Source: Terriglobia bacterium (GTDB taxonomy: Bacteria; Acidobacteriota; Terriglobia; Bryobacterales; Bryobacteraceae). From it: a stretch of 64,000 nucleotides of DNA. Positions within the stretch are counted from its first letter, which is position 1; each line of letters begins with the position of its first letter. Both the position numbers and the translations under genes were made by a program. Below the pieces are notes generated by a model, which saw only the letters and a program-made list of their open reading frames with translations, was not told the DNA's origin and made no database searches. The DNA lies in the NCBI GenBank assembly GCA_020073305.1, contig JAIQFK010000025.1:41356-105355 (forward strand), written 5' to 3'. Below, piece after piece: positions 34,890 through 44,154 of the stretch.

Positions 34890-37265
34890 ATGCGGCTGCT
34901 CGCGGCTCTATTCATCCCAATCCTTTCCTGTGCAGCCACCGGCGGCGCGGATATCGCGCGAGGCGTGCGCGAAGTCGAACTGGATGCCGGCGAGTGCTAC
35001 CGCGTTCACGACGTCCAGATCAACAGAGACGATATCCATTTCTATTTCACCGACGGTTACCTGATCTTCGGTAAGCCGGTGAACGGAATCCGCACCACCG
35101 CGGTCTTCAGCAACGAGGTCGAGGCTGGAGATGCCGAACTGCTGCTGCTGCCTCCCATCCGCAGTGAGCGGCAGTCGCTCGCCGGTTACACGGGACGCCC
35201 CAACCTGAATGAGCACCTCAGCGCCGCCGTTTTTCTGTTCGCCGATCACACCTATGACGAACTGATGCAGCAAATCAGCGCCAACCCCTTTGACAAGCGT
35301 AGCCCCGAAATGGGCGCCATGATGTCGGAGCAGTGGGACCCGGTGGTCCGTAACCTTGCTACCAGCTTCGAAACGCGCCTGCTGCTCGACTTGCTGTCCC
35401 CCCGGCGCCGGCAGGATGGCTGTTTCATTGCCGCGGTGATCGGCAAGACGCTTGGCAACTTCGACGTGGTTTATGAGCCGCGCGCCTTCGAACAGATCGG
35501 CGCGGGCCAACTGATCTCGCGGGCGAACCGCACGTTCTTCGATATCTGGACGAATTTCGAAGCAGCGCCTTACCGCAAGGGCCTGCGCAAATTTCCCGGG
35601 CCGGAAGTGTCGCTCAAGGACTACCGCATTGACGCCAACCTTGAGCCCAGCCTGAACCTTCGTGTCGTCACCAAAGTCAAGGTGACCGTGGCGGCGCCGG
35701 GCGAGCGAGTCCTCCCCTTCGACATCACCAGCCGCATGAATGTGTCATTGGCCACCATCGACGGCGCTCCCGCCGAAGTGCTCCAAGCCGATTCCCTGCG
35801 CTCCAACCTCATCCGTAACAACGGAAGCAGTCTTTTCCTCGTGGTTGCGCCGGAGCCCCTCCAAGCCGGACGCGATTACGAAGTGGAGTTTCATCACGAG
35901 GGCGCGGTGGTCGAAGATGCCGGCGACCAGGTCTATTTTGTGGGCCCTCGCGGCACCTGGTATCCCAATTCCGGAACGCAGTTCGCCCGGTTTGATCTCA
36001 CGTTTCGCTATCCCAAAGATCTTGACCTGGTCACGCCCGGCGACGTGGTTTCCGACGTCACCGAAGGCGACTTGCGCATCACGCGGCGTGTGGTCGACGT
36101 GCCAATCCGCTTTGCGGGCTTCAACCTCGGCGTTTACAACCGCACGCGCGTTATGCGCGCGCCATACACCATCGAGGTCTGCGCTAATCGTGCCGTGGAG
36201 GCGGCATTGCGGCCCAAACCGCATCCTCTCACCGCCGGTTCGCGCGCCGGGCGGCAACCGGAAGCGGCGCGCACCCCGGTGCCGCCGCCAAACCCCGTGC
36301 CGCGGCTCGAAGAACTCGCAGCTGAGGTAGCTGCCACCTTCGAATTCATGTCCACGCGATTTGGCCCGCCGCCGCTCAAAACACTCGAGGTCTCGCCCAT
36401 TCCCGGAGCGTTCGGACAGGGATTTCCAGGATTGTTGTACCTGTCGACCATGGCTTATCTGCACCGTGAGGACGCAGCCTTGGCCCATCTCCATCCTCAG
36501 GTGCAGAGCTTTTTCGTGGATCTTTTACAGGCTCATGAAACCGCGCACCAGTGGTGGGGCAACGTGGTGACCACGGGAGGTTACCACGATGAGTGGCTGA
36601 TGGAATCGCTCGCCAATTATTCCGCCCTGTTGTATCTGGAGAAGAACCGCGGTCGAAATCTGATGGATGCCGCGCTCGATAATTACAGGAACCGGCTGCT
36701 GGCCAAGAATCCGAACGGGCAGACCGTGGATTCAGCGGGCCCCATCGTGTTGGGTTCGCGGTTGGAAAGCTCCCTTGCCCCCTCCGCGTGGGTCAGCATC
36801 ACGTATGGCAAGGGCTCGTGGATCATGCACATGCTGCGCGCGTTGATGGGCGAAGACCGCTTTCTGGCCATGCTGGCTGAATTGCGGCGGCGCTTCGAAT
36901 GGAAGGCCATCTCCACCGACGATTTCCGCCAGTTCGCCTCTGAGTTCCTGCCGCCCAAATCGCCCGACGCGAAGCTCGAGGCCTTTTTCGACCAGTGGGT
37001 CTACGGCACCGGCATTCCGACGCTCATGTTGACCTACTCCATTCACGGCCGCGCGCCTGCCGTGAAACTGACCGGCACGGTTGCCCAAAGCGACGTGGAT
37101 TCCGAGTTCAGCGTTCAAGTGCCCGTGGAGATTCAATGCGGCAGCAAGCGAGAGGTGAAATGGGTGCGTACGTCGAGCTCGCCCGTGCCGTTCACGGTAA
37201 CACTACCGCAGGCGCCGACCAAAGTTGTGCTGGACACGTCGAATGTCCTGGCGGCATCGAAGTAG
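34890..37265 (+). CDS. Secreted M1-family metallopeptidase (gluzincin)
   Basis: 791 residues with a signal peptide (RLLAALFIPILSCAATGGA). The zinc motif HExxH-18-E is HETAHQWWGNVV ... ESLANY near residues 550-573. The upstream GxMEN exopeptidase motif is replaced by PGAFGQGFPGLLYLS, so it may not be a typical aminopeptidase. The N-terminal half is beta-rich and C-terminal helices (GKGSWIMHMLRALMGEDRFLAML) fit the M1 fold. Likely digests peptides in the periplasm or outside the cell. It is 107 bases downstream of the ceramidase-like gene. Confidence 0.88.
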   Translation: MRLLAALFIPILSCAATGGADIARGVREVELDAGECYRVHDVQINRDDIHFYFTDGYLIFGKPVNGIRTTAVFSNEVEAGDAELLLLPPIRSERQSLAGYTGRPNLNEHLSAAVFLFADHTYDELMQQISANPFDKRSPEMGAMMSEQWDPVVRNLATSFETRLLLDLLSPRRRQDGCFIAAVIGKTLGNFDVVYEPRAFEQIGAGQLISRANRTFFDIWTNFEAAPYRKGLRKFPGPEVSLKDYRIDANLEPSLNLRVVTKVKVTVAAPGERVLPFDITSRMNVSLATIDGAPAEVLQADSLRSNLIRNNGSSLFLVVAPEPLQAGRDYEVEFHHEGAVVEDAGDQVYFVGPRGTWYPNSGTQFARFDLTFRYPKDLDLVTPGDVVSDVTEGDLRITRRVVDVPIRFAGFNLGVYNRTRVMRAPYTIEVCANRAVEAALRPKPHPLTAGSRAGRQPEAARTPVPPPNPVPRLEELAAEVAATFEFMSTRFGPPPLKTLEVSPIPGAFGQGFPGLLYLSTMAYLHREDAALAHLHPQVQSFFVDLLQAHETAHQWWGNVVTTGGYHDEWLMESLANYSALLYLEKNRGRNLMDAALDNYRNRLLAKNPNGQTVDSAGPIVLGSRLESSLAPSAWVSITYGKGSWIMHMLRALMGEDRFLAMLAELRRRFEWKAISTDDFRQFASEFLPPKSPDAKLEAFFDQWVYGTGIPTLMLTYSIHGRAPAVKLTGTVAQSDVDSEFSVQVPVEIQCGSKREVKWVRTSSSPVPFTVTLPQAPTKVVLDTSNVLAASK

Positions 37266-37295
37266 ACGGGAGCGAGCCGGCACACCAGGCTGCGA

Positions 37296-37397
37296 ATGCT
37301 CTGGGGCAATACCGTCCATGACAACTCGCATTACGGCAACCTGGTGACTTACCTGCGGATCAAGGGTTTGGTTCCGCCGTCCACCGAAGGACAGTGA
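37296..37397 (+). pseudogene. C-terminal remnant of a DinB-family gene
   Basis: An open stretch of 33 codons reads LWGNTVHDNSHYGNLVTYL then RIKGLVPPSTEGQ and stops at 37395-37397. This is the recognisable C-terminal end of DinB-superfamily (four-helix metal-binding) proteins common in acidobacteria. Nothing of the upstream three helices is left; the M1 peptidase gene ends 30 bases before. It is therefore a decayed fragment rather than a small gene. Confidence 0.5.
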
Positions 37398-37407
37398 GCA
37401 CCCTCTC

Positions 37408-38646
37408 TCACGCCTTCACTGCGTAACACGCGAGCCACGCCTGATTCCGCAGGTACAGCTGTCCGCCGCATACTACCGGGTGAGCCCAGCTTGGCCGTCC
37501 CTGATCGGGGATCGAGAACCGGCTCTTTTCGCTGTAACCCTGGGGAGTGGCCTCGGCCAAGCCCGCGACATTGTTCTCGCTGAGCAAAAACAAATGGCCG
37601 TCGGCGATGATAAGGCTTCCCTTGCCCACGCTGCGATCCTTCCAGGCCACGCGGCCCGTGGCGAATTCCAGGCACGTCAGGATCGCATTCGAATACCCGT
37701 AGAGGTAGCCGTTGTGGAACACCACACCGCCATGATGGTTCTCCATGTCGCGGCTGAAATAGATTTCTTCCGCTTTGACCGCGCCATCCTGGGCCGTGAG
37801 CCCCAGCAGCGCACCGCCGGTGCCGTAGGCCGAGGTGTAAAAGACTTTGTTGTCCTGAAAAACCGGAGTGGCGATATTCGCGGTGCGGTTAGCCACGCGC
37901 TCGTACCGCCACATGAGCTTTCCATCCGCTGCGCGCACTCCCACTCCGGCTTTTTCGGTGAGCGCCATGATCGTGCGCACACCTTGCACATCGGCAATCA
38001 CGCAGGACGAGTAGGCCGCGCCGTCGCTCAGTTCCCGGCTGGTCCAAATCGTTTTGCCGGATGCTTTGTCCAGCGCTACGATGCAGGCGTTTGGGCCGCC
38101 CGGCGTCACGATGAGGTGATCGCCGTCGATGAGCGGCGATTCGCTGAGCAGCCAGTGGGGATTCCGGCCGTTAAACTCCTGAAGGATATTGCGACGCCAG
38201 ACCTTGGCGCCATCCTGCGCCCGCAAACAGGCCAGTTCGCCGTTCTCGGCCAGCGCGTAAACGCGATCGCCATCCAGGGTGGGCGTGCCTCTCGGCCCGC
38301 TTCCGCGGTCCTGCTCCATCCGCGTGGCAAGCCCGGTCGCCCAAACGCTCTTGCCATCGGCGCGGTTCAGGCAAAACACAGAGCTGTTCCCGCCCTGCAC
38401 CCCCTGCACGTAGATACGGTCGCCGCGCACGGCCAGCGCGCCATAACCTTCGCCCAGACTCGAGATCGTCCACAGCGCTGGGGGCCCGCCAGACGGCCAT
38501 GATGCCCGCAGTCCGGTTTCGCGCGAAACCCCGGAACGGTCTGGTCCGCGCCATTGCGGCCACTCGAATGAACGATCGGGCGGGCTCGCGGCGCCGCGCG
38601 GTAACAGGGGTGCGGCAAGCAACGGTAGGAAATGCCTGCGCTTCAT
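37408..38646 (-). CDS. Secreted PQQ-like beta-propeller repeat protein
   Basis: 412 residues from ATG 38646, preceded by GGAGG at ten bases; an upstream in-frame ATG at 38796 is unlikely. The N-terminus MKRRHFLPLLAAPLLPRGAA is a signal with RR, possibly Tat. It then opens with WPQWRGPDRSGVS, the standard start of PQQ-like propeller proteins in acidobacteria and planctomycetes. Blade motifs include YVQGVQGGNSSVFCLNRADGKSVW, ALDKASGKTIWTS and LEFATGRVAWKDRS. No PQQ cofactor ligands of dehydrogenases are apparent, so it is probably a structural or scaffolding propeller. Confidence 0.88.
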   Translation of the reverse strand: MKRRHFLPLLAAPLLPRGAASPPDRSFEWPQWRGPDRSGVSRETGLRASWPSGGPPALWTISSLGEGYGALAVRGDRIYVQGVQGGNSSVFCLNRADGKSVWATGLATRMEQDRGSGPRGTPTLDGDRVYALAENGELACLRAQDGAKVWRRNILQEFNGRNPHWLLSESPLIDGDHLIVTPGGPNACIVALDKASGKTIWTSRELSDGAAYSSCVIADVQGVRTIMALTEKAGVGVRAADGKLMWRYERVANRTANIATPVFQDNKVFYTSAYGTGGALLGLTAQDGAVKAEEIYFSRDMENHHGGVVFHNGYLYGYSNAILTCLEFATGRVAWKDRSVGKGSLIIADGHLFLLSENNVAGLAEATPQGYSEKSRFSIPDQGRPSWAHPVVCGGQLYLRNQAWLACYAVKA

Positions 38647-38764
38647 ACGGACGGTTCCTCCAGAAGGCTCACCGCCTATTATGTCGCTGTTTTTGCTTCT
38701 GTTGGGCCGGACATGTTCGGCCCCTACGCGGATGTTGGGGCGAGGCATGGCTCGCCGGCGCATG

Positions 38765-39037
38765 CTAGTGCCGGTCGCCCGAAAGAACCGCCGCAAGTTC
38801 GGATTCCGCCGGCAAGGTCTCGGCCGTTTCCGCCACCGCGTAAGTGGTGCGCCGCTTGTAGCACAGCACCATAAACCCCGCCAGAATCAGAACCGGCGGG
38901 ATCAGCATGATGATGATCCCGAGATTCATCACACGCGCGCGCTCGGCCTGCTGGGCCGCGGCCGTGCGGAAACACATGACGCATTGCGCGAACGCGCTGG
39001 ACGCCACCAGGGGCGCGACCGCCAGCATCCGTTTCAT
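38765..39037 (-). CDS. Small membrane protein of the cytochrome oxidase operon
   Basis: 90 residues; ATG 39037 overlaps the TGA of the subunit IV gene (ATGA). N-terminus MKRMLAVAPLVASSAFAQC is a signal-like helix followed by a CVMC pair, then one transmembrane helix (GIIIMLIPPVLILAGFMVL) and a short tail. The CxxC next to the membrane may be redox-active or bind copper during oxidase assembly, which is inference from context. Longer frames over the same DNA are unlikely because they run through subunit IV. Confidence 0.7.
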   Translation of the reverse strand: MKRMLAVAPLVASSAFAQCVMCFRTAAAQQAERARVMNLGIIIMLIPPVLILAGFMVLCYKRRTTYAVAETAETLPAESELAAVLSGDRH

Positions 39038-39354
39038 TGGATTCTCATCTGCAGAGACCGCACCGAATCCGGCATGAAAATCAACATCATCAGAATAATA
39101 CACAGCACCAGCATGGGAAACAGCGTCAGAAAGAGGCTGAACTTCTCGAACTTCAGGTGCATGAAGTACGCGATGATCAGTGCCGCCTTGATGACCGATA
39201 GCCCCAGCAGCGCCGTCAGCATGATCAGGGTCGGCAACTGCTCGTATGCCAGAAAAACTTCGATGCCGGTCATCACCAGCAGCGCGATCCAAACGTAACT
39301 GAACGTCACCGTCGTCCCGCCAACGTGCTCCACCACCTCAGAATGATTGCTCAT
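39034..39354 (-). CDS. ctaF: Cytochrome c oxidase subunit IV
   Basis: 106 residues from ATG 39354. Three transmembrane helices (about 20-40, 45-67, 78-98) with the motif LIMLTALLGLSVIKAALIIAYFMHLKFE, typical of prokaryotic subunit IV (COX4_pro). It stabilises the oxidase complex. It starts eight bases after the subunit III-like gene and overlaps the next small gene by four bases. Confidence 0.88.
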   Translation of the reverse strand: MSNHSEVVEHVGGTTVTFSYVWIALLVMTGIEVFLAYEQLPTLIMLTALLGLSVIKAALIIAYFMHLKFEKFSLFLTLFPMLVLCIILMMLIFMPDSVRSLQMRIQ

Positions 39355-39362
39355 GATCGCTC

Positions 39363-39992
39363 CTAAATCTTGGCCGACATCAGATAAACCAGCGGGAAGA
39401 TAAACATCCACACCAGATCGACGAAATGCCAGTAGAGGCCGCTGACCTCCACGTCCTCATACTTGAATTTGCCGCGGCCCACGGCAAACGCAATAATCCC
39501 CAGATAGATGACGCCGATAATTACGTGCGTCATGTGCAGCCCGGTCAGAGCAAAAAAAGTTCCGCCGAAAAGCGGCACGCCCCATTCGTTTCCGGAGGTC
39601 GTGACGTGCTCGTTGTTGATCAGGTTCAGCCATTCCGTCACGTGCAGCACCACGAACGCCAATCCGCCCGCGATGGTTGCCAGAATCCACCCCACAGTTG
39701 CTTTGCGGTTCCCGTGATTCATCGAGTGAACCGCCATCACCATGGTCAAACTGCTGGAAAGCAGGCAAAACGTCATCACGCTCGAGAAGATGATGCTGGG
39801 CGAAAAGTGGAACGGCTTAGGCCACTCCGGCGTGGCCAGCCGGACGTACGTGTAGGCCACCAACAATGCCGAGAATGTGAGCGCATCCGAAATAATGAAC
39901 AACCACATTCCGAACTTTTTGGAGCCGATCGCGTAGGGAGACCCGCCGCCCTGCCAGACGGAATCCATGGTGGCGGCTTTGGCTTCGGACAT
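39363..39992 (-). CDS. ctaE: Cytochrome c oxidase subunit III (second copy)
   Basis: 209 residues with five or so helices. It contains KFGMWLFIISDALTFSALLVAYTYVR, an NHGNRKATVGWILATIAGGLAF region, LFGGTFFALTGLHMTHVIIGVIYLG (conserved Glu/His-like helix of subunit III) and VSGLYWHFVDLVWMFIFPLVYLM, a near-universal C-terminal signature. It follows another subunit III gene by seven bases; the two may form a split or paired subunit as in other acidobacterial operons. Confidence 0.9.
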   Translation of the reverse strand: MSEAKAATMDSVWQGGGSPYAIGSKKFGMWLFIISDALTFSALLVAYTYVRLATPEWPKPFHFSPSIIFSSVMTFCLLSSSLTMVMAVHSMNHGNRKATVGWILATIAGGLAFVVLHVTEWLNLINNEHVTTSGNEWGVPLFGGTFFALTGLHMTHVIIGVIYLGIIAFAVGRGKFKYEDVEVSGLYWHFVDLVWMFIFPLVYLMSAKI

Positions 39993-39999
39993 TCGTTCG

Positions 40000-40641
40000 T
40001 TACCCCCAGAAGAAAAATAACACCATCAGGTAGATCCAGATGGCATCCAGAAAATGCCAGAAATAGGCGCTCACGTCGACCGCCGTCCGCTTGCTCGGTC
40101 CCAGCCGGAGCAGCAGGGCCTGCACGTCGATGTAGCCCAGCGCCGAAATCCCGCCCACGAGGTGCACCGCGTGAACGCAGGTCAGCAGGAAAAAGAATGA
40201 GCTCGACGGGTTGGTGGCCAGATAGATGCCGGCGTCATTCAACTGGCGCCAGGCCAGGTATTGGCCGCATAGAAACAACGCGCCCAGAATCGTCGCGCCC
40301 GTCCAAAACCGGTTGAATGCCGCCCGGCGTCCCGCGCGCAAGGCGCGCCGCGCCAGTTCGAGCGCGAGGCTCGAAGCCACCAGCACCCCGGTGTTGACCC
40401 ACAGAATGTGAGGAAGCGGCGTATCCACCCAGTCGTTCGACATCCCGCGCCGTACGAAAAAAGCGCTGGTGAACGCGGCAAAGAACATGACACTCGCCGC
40501 CAGCAGAACCAGGAGGCCCGTTATAGAAGCCCGCCGTGACGCCCCACGGCCGCCGGAATCCCCGTCACCGCCCCCAAAGTCGCGCGGCGCGGGCGGCGCC
40601 CCGCGCCCCCCAATAATATCCGCTGTGGTTGAGCCAGCCAT
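40000..40641 (-). CDS. ctaE: Cytochrome c oxidase subunit III (first copy)
   Basis: 213 residues. A glycine-rich cytoplasmic N-terminus (about 1-38) precedes helices with SITGLLVLLAASVMFFAAFTSAFFVRR, LATNPSSSFFFLLTCVHAVHLVGGISALGY and VSAYFWHFLDAIWIYLMVLFF, the subunit III signatures. It belongs to the same operon as ctaC and ctaD and is not a duplicate by recent copying, since its sequence differs clearly from the next gene. Confidence 0.9.
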   Translation of the reverse strand: MAGSTTADIIGGRGAPPAPRDFGGGDGDSGGRGASRRASITGLLVLLAASVMFFAAFTSAFFVRRGMSNDWVDTPLPHILWVNTGVLVASSLALELARRALRAGRRAAFNRFWTGATILGALFLCGQYLAWRQLNDAGIYLATNPSSSFFFLLTCVHAVHLVGGISALGYIDVQALLLRLGPSKRTAVDVSAYFWHFLDAIWIYLMVLFFFWG

Positions 40642-40695
40642 GGCTAAACTGTGTTGTCTCCCCGTCTCCCCGTCACGCCGTCTCCCCGTCCCAAA

Positions 40696-42447
40696 TCACG
40701 CCGGGTCCGACTGCATGATGTAGTCCTTGGCGGCGCCGGGCACACTGTATTCGTACGCGCCGTGGTTCACCACCGGATGCTTCCCCGCGAAATTATCGAA
40801 AGGCGGTGGTGACGAGACGGTCCATTCGAGCGTGGTCGAATCCCACGGATTCACCGGCGCCTTCGCGCCCTTTCTCATGCTCCAGAACAAGTTGAACACA
40901 AAAATGAGCTGCACTACCGCCGTAAAGATCGCCGCGTGCGTCATGAACTTGTGCACCGGCATCAGGTTGTTCATGAATTCGAAGTTAGTGAAATCGGCGT
41001 AGCGCCGCGGGTTGCCGGCGATGCCCAAAAAGTGCATCGGCGTGAAGATGGCATACACCCCGAGGAACGTCAGGTAGAAGTGGATCTTGCCCAGCGTCTC
41101 GTTCATCATGCGCCCGAACATCTTGGGGAACCAGTAGAACGTTCCCCCGAACATCCCGAAAATCGCCGCCACCCCCATGATCATGTGGAAGTGGCCCACC
41201 ACGAAGTACGTGTCGTGGAAGTAGAGGTCCAGCGCCGGCTGCCCCAGGAAAATGCCGCTGATGCCGCCGCTCACGAACAGCGACACAAAGCCCAGCGCGA
41301 ACAGCATGGCCGTTGTAAAACGGATTCTGCCGCCCCACAGCGTCCCGATCCAGTTAAAGGTCTTGATGGCGGATGGCACCCCGATGGACATCGTCAGAAT
41401 CGAAAACGCCATGGCCGAGTACGGGTTCATTCCGCTCATGAACATGTGGTGGCCCCAGACAAAAAAGCCCAGAAAGCCGATCCCCAGGATGGCGTACACC
41501 ATGGCGCGGTAGCCGAAGATCGGCTTGCGGGAAAACGTGGCCAGCAGTTGCGACGCCAGACCCATTCCCGGAAGAATCGCAATGTAAACCTCGGGGTGTC
41601 CGAAAAACCAGAACAGGTGCTGCCACAGCAGCGGCGAACCGCCTTTATGATTCAGAATCTGATCGTTCACCACCAGGCCCGCCGGCAGGAAGAAGCTCGT
41701 ACCCGCCATGCGGTCCAGCAGCAACAGCACGCCCGCGGCCAGCAGCACCGCGAAACCGAGCAGCCCGAGGATCGCCGTGACAAACCAGCTCCAGACGGTG
41801 AGCGGCAGCCGCATCATCGACATCCCGCGGGCCCGCAGGTCGATGGTGGTCGCGATAAAGTTGATCGCGCCCATCAGCGACGCGCCGCAAAAGATGGCGA
41901 TGCTGATCACCCACAGGGTTTGTCCCATGCCTTCGCCGGGCCCGGAGAGCGGACCCACCGCGCTCAGCGGCGGATAAGCCGTCCAGCCCGATAGCGGCGC
42001 GCCACCCTGAACAAAGAACGCTGACACCATCACCACCAGGGCCAACAGCGTCGTCCAGAAGGACAGCATGTTCAGCACCGGGAACGCCATGTCCTCCGCG
42101 CCGATCTGAATCGGCAGGAAATAGTTCCCGAAACCGCTTTGCGGCGCCGTGGTCAGCACGAAGAAAACCATGATGGTGCCGTGCATGGTCATCAGCGACA
42201 GATACAGTTCCGGCGTCATGATGCCGCCCGCGGCGCCCGTCGGCCACAGCTTCTCGAACAGCGACACCTTGGCGTCGGGATACACCATGTGGAACCGCAT
42301 CAGCACCGACAGCGACATTCCCAGGAATACCGAGAACAGCGCCAGGAAGTAATACTGGATGCCGATGACTTTGTGGTCGAGGCTGAAAATATAACGGCGA
42401 ATGAATCCTTGCGGCGCCCCGTGCGCGTGTACTACCGGTGAGGACAT
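40696..42447 (-). CDS. ctaD: Cytochrome c oxidase subunit I (aa3-type)
   Basis: 583 residues, about 12 helices. The catalytic subunit with heme a, heme a3 and CuB. Visible are the CuB histidines in FFGHPEVYIAILPG (including the cross-linked His-Glu-Val-Tyr segment) and VWGHHMF, and the heme ligands in HDTYFVVGHFHMIMG. The HPEVY tyrosine places it in the A family of heme-copper oxidases. It pumps protons while reducing oxygen to water. It lies between subunits II and III in the usual order. Confidence 0.97.
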   Translation of the reverse strand: MSSPVVHAHGAPQGFIRRYIFSLDHKVIGIQYYFLALFSVFLGMSLSVLMRFHMVYPDAKVSLFEKLWPTGAAGGIMTPELYLSLMTMHGTIMVFFVLTTAPQSGFGNYFLPIQIGAEDMAFPVLNMLSFWTTLLALVVMVSAFFVQGGAPLSGWTAYPPLSAVGPLSGPGEGMGQTLWVISIAIFCGASLMGAINFIATTIDLRARGMSMMRLPLTVWSWFVTAILGLLGFAVLLAAGVLLLLDRMAGTSFFLPAGLVVNDQILNHKGGSPLLWQHLFWFFGHPEVYIAILPGMGLASQLLATFSRKPIFGYRAMVYAILGIGFLGFFVWGHHMFMSGMNPYSAMAFSILTMSIGVPSAIKTFNWIGTLWGGRIRFTTAMLFALGFVSLFVSGGISGIFLGQPALDLYFHDTYFVVGHFHMIMGVAAIFGMFGGTFYWFPKMFGRMMNETLGKIHFYLTFLGVYAIFTPMHFLGIAGNPRRYADFTNFEFMNNLMPVHKFMTHAAIFTAVVQLIFVFNLFWSMRKGAKAPVNPWDSTTLEWTVSSPPPFDNFAGKHPVVNHGAYEYSVPGAAKDYIMQSDPA

Positions 42448-42493
42448 GCTTTCTCCCCTGCTAAGTTATACCTGAAGAAACTGCGGCCTCTTC

Positions 42494-43279
42494 TCACTTT
42501 TGAGCGGCCTGTTCCTGCTTCCACTTCTCAAAGTTCGCTTCCGACATCACTTCGAGCGTGGTCCGCATTTGATGGTGCCCCAACCCGCACAGTTCCGAGC
42601 ACGGAACTTCATAGACGCCGATCTTGTCCGCCTGGAAGTGGAAAGGAATCTCCATGCCGGGAACAATGTCCTGCTTCAGACGCAGCTCGCGCACAAAGAA
42701 GTTATGGATCACATCGCGGGATTTGAGGATCAGCAGAATCGGCTTTCCTGCCGGAACCTTGATGGAAGCGCTGGTGATGTCATCCTTGCCGGCCGGATCC
42801 TTCTCATCGATGCCGAACGAATTGCCGCCCTGGTCATTGATCTGCTTGATGTCCGTGCGGCCGAACTTGCCGTCAGGACCCGGGTAGCGGAAACTCCAGG
42901 CAAACTGCTTACCCAGCACTTCGATACGAAGGGCGTCGGCGGGCGCTTCGGCAAAATGTACCGCCGCCCAGATGCGCGTCCCGGCCAGCACCAGCCCGAT
43001 AAACAGAAGGGCGGTCGCCGATGTCCACAGCGCCTCCATCATATTATTGCCGTGCGAGTATTTCGCCGTGCCGCCTTTGTCCCGGAACCGGATGATCACA
43101 TACCCCAGGGCGATCTGAGCCAGGAAGAAGATGACGCCCGTTACCCACAGCGTGGCGTTGAACTGCGCGTCATACGCCTGGCCGTGTTCAGAAATCGGAG
43201 GGGGAAACCACCAGTAATGGCCGAGAAAAAAGTAGCAGATGACTACCGTAAGGATCCAGACGATTACGCCGAGCAGCAT
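42494..43279 (-). CDS. ctaC: Cytochrome c oxidase subunit II
   Basis: 261 residues with two N-terminal transmembrane helices (about 3-22 and 43-63, then 85-105) and a periplasmic cupredoxin domain. The dinuclear CuA site is complete: CSELCGLGHHQM, with H in VIHNFFVREL as the first histidine. There is no fused cytochrome c domain, so it takes electrons from a separate cytochrome c. It is the first gene of the oxidase operon; GGAGAG sits seven bases before the ATG. Confidence 0.95.
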   Translation of the reverse strand: MLLGVIVWILTVVICYFFLGHYWWFPPPISEHGQAYDAQFNATLWVTGVIFFLAQIALGYVIIRFRDKGGTAKYSHGNNMMEALWTSATALLFIGLVLAGTRIWAAVHFAEAPADALRIEVLGKQFAWSFRYPGPDGKFGRTDIKQINDQGGNSFGIDEKDPAGKDDITSASIKVPAGKPILLILKSRDVIHNFFVRELRLKQDIVPGMEIPFHFQADKIGVYEVPCSELCGLGHHQMRTTLEVMSEANFEKWKQEQAAQK

Positions 43280-43407
43280 GGACTCTCCAGAAAAAATTCA
43301 CGTGGGAAGCAGGCCAAGGGATTGACCGTAACACACTAGCGGTGGGGATGGCAACTCAATCGTAAAAGACAACAAGGAGATCTGTTGATCGGCAACGTCC
43401 GGCAGCG

Positions 43408-43917
43408 TTACAAAACCGGCGGCAAGGTCAGGTTGGCCTTCGCCAGCGCCTTCTGTAGTTGCGTCACGGCTTCGGCCTCCGGCATGCGCCGCGCCATGGT
43501 GAGTTCGGTCACCAGCATGTGGCGCGCCCGGTCCAGCATCTTCTTTTCGCGGAAGGAGAGCGGTTTTTCAATCTGGAGCAGCAGCAGGCCTTTGAGCACT
43601 TCGGCTACGCTCAGCAAGCTGCCACCCAGCATCTTCTCCGAATTCTCTTTGAACCGCGATTTCCAGTCCGAATGGAAACGGCAGCTCCCGCTCGAAAGGA
43701 ACGCCAGCACCCGCGCGATCTCCGCATTGCGCGTGACTTTGCGCAACCCGATGGTGCCCACGTTTGAAAACGGCACCATCACGGTCATACTGCTGTAGAC
43801 CAGACGCAGGAGATAGAACTTTTCGAACTGAGCGCCGAAGGACCGGCTGCTGATATTCTCGATGGTGCCCACACCCTGATTGGGGTACACCACCTTGTCA
43901 CCGACTTCGAAGGTCAT
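43408..43917 (-). CDS. carD: CarD-family transcription regulator
   Basis: 169 residues from ATG 43917, with GGAGG ten bases upstream; ATG at 43941 is possible. It opens with MTFEVGDKVVYPNQGVGTIENI, the CarD N-terminal RNA-polymerase-binding (Tudor-like) domain, then a helical C-terminal DNA-binding domain (RARHMLVTELTMARRMPEAEAV). CarD stabilises the open complex at many promoters, including rRNA promoters. It is preceded by a strong promoter and sits 128 bases upstream of ctaC on the same strand, so readthrough into the oxidase operon is possible. Confidence 0.93.
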   Translation of the reverse strand: MTFEVGDKVVYPNQGVGTIENISSRSFGAQFEKFYLLRLVYSSMTVMVPFSNVGTIGLRKVTRNAEIARVLAFLSSGSCRFHSDWKSRFKENSEKMLGGSLLSVAEVLKGLLLLQIEKPLSFREKKMLDRARHMLVTELTMARRMPEAEAVTQLQKALAKANLTLPPVL

Positions 43918-43984
43918 ACGGAGAAACCCTCCCTGAACCACCGGTGCTTAGTTGGTATTGAACTTCACTTGATGAGAAGTTCAG

Positions 43985-44013
43985 ATCATAATCTCAATAT
44001 TTGTTAATGTCAA
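43985..44013 (-). promoter_or_regulatory. Consensus sigma70 promoter of carD
   Basis: On the minus strand TTGACA (44013-44008) is followed by a 17-base AT-rich spacer and TATGAT (43990-43985). The -35 is perfect and the -10 misses consensus at one position. Transcription would start near 43978 and leave a leader of about 60 bases before carD. This is the AT-richest stretch of its neighbourhood. Confidence 0.8.
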
Positions 44014-44154
44014 TATGAAATTTGCTGAAACCCCCTTCAGATGGGCGTTCCGCACAATATGGCCGAGGCCGAAGTAGTAAAAACCGTGTATACTTCGGGC
44101 AAGCAAATTGCTAGGGACTGCCAGATAACACCCGGCGCAGGTGGTATATCGGAT

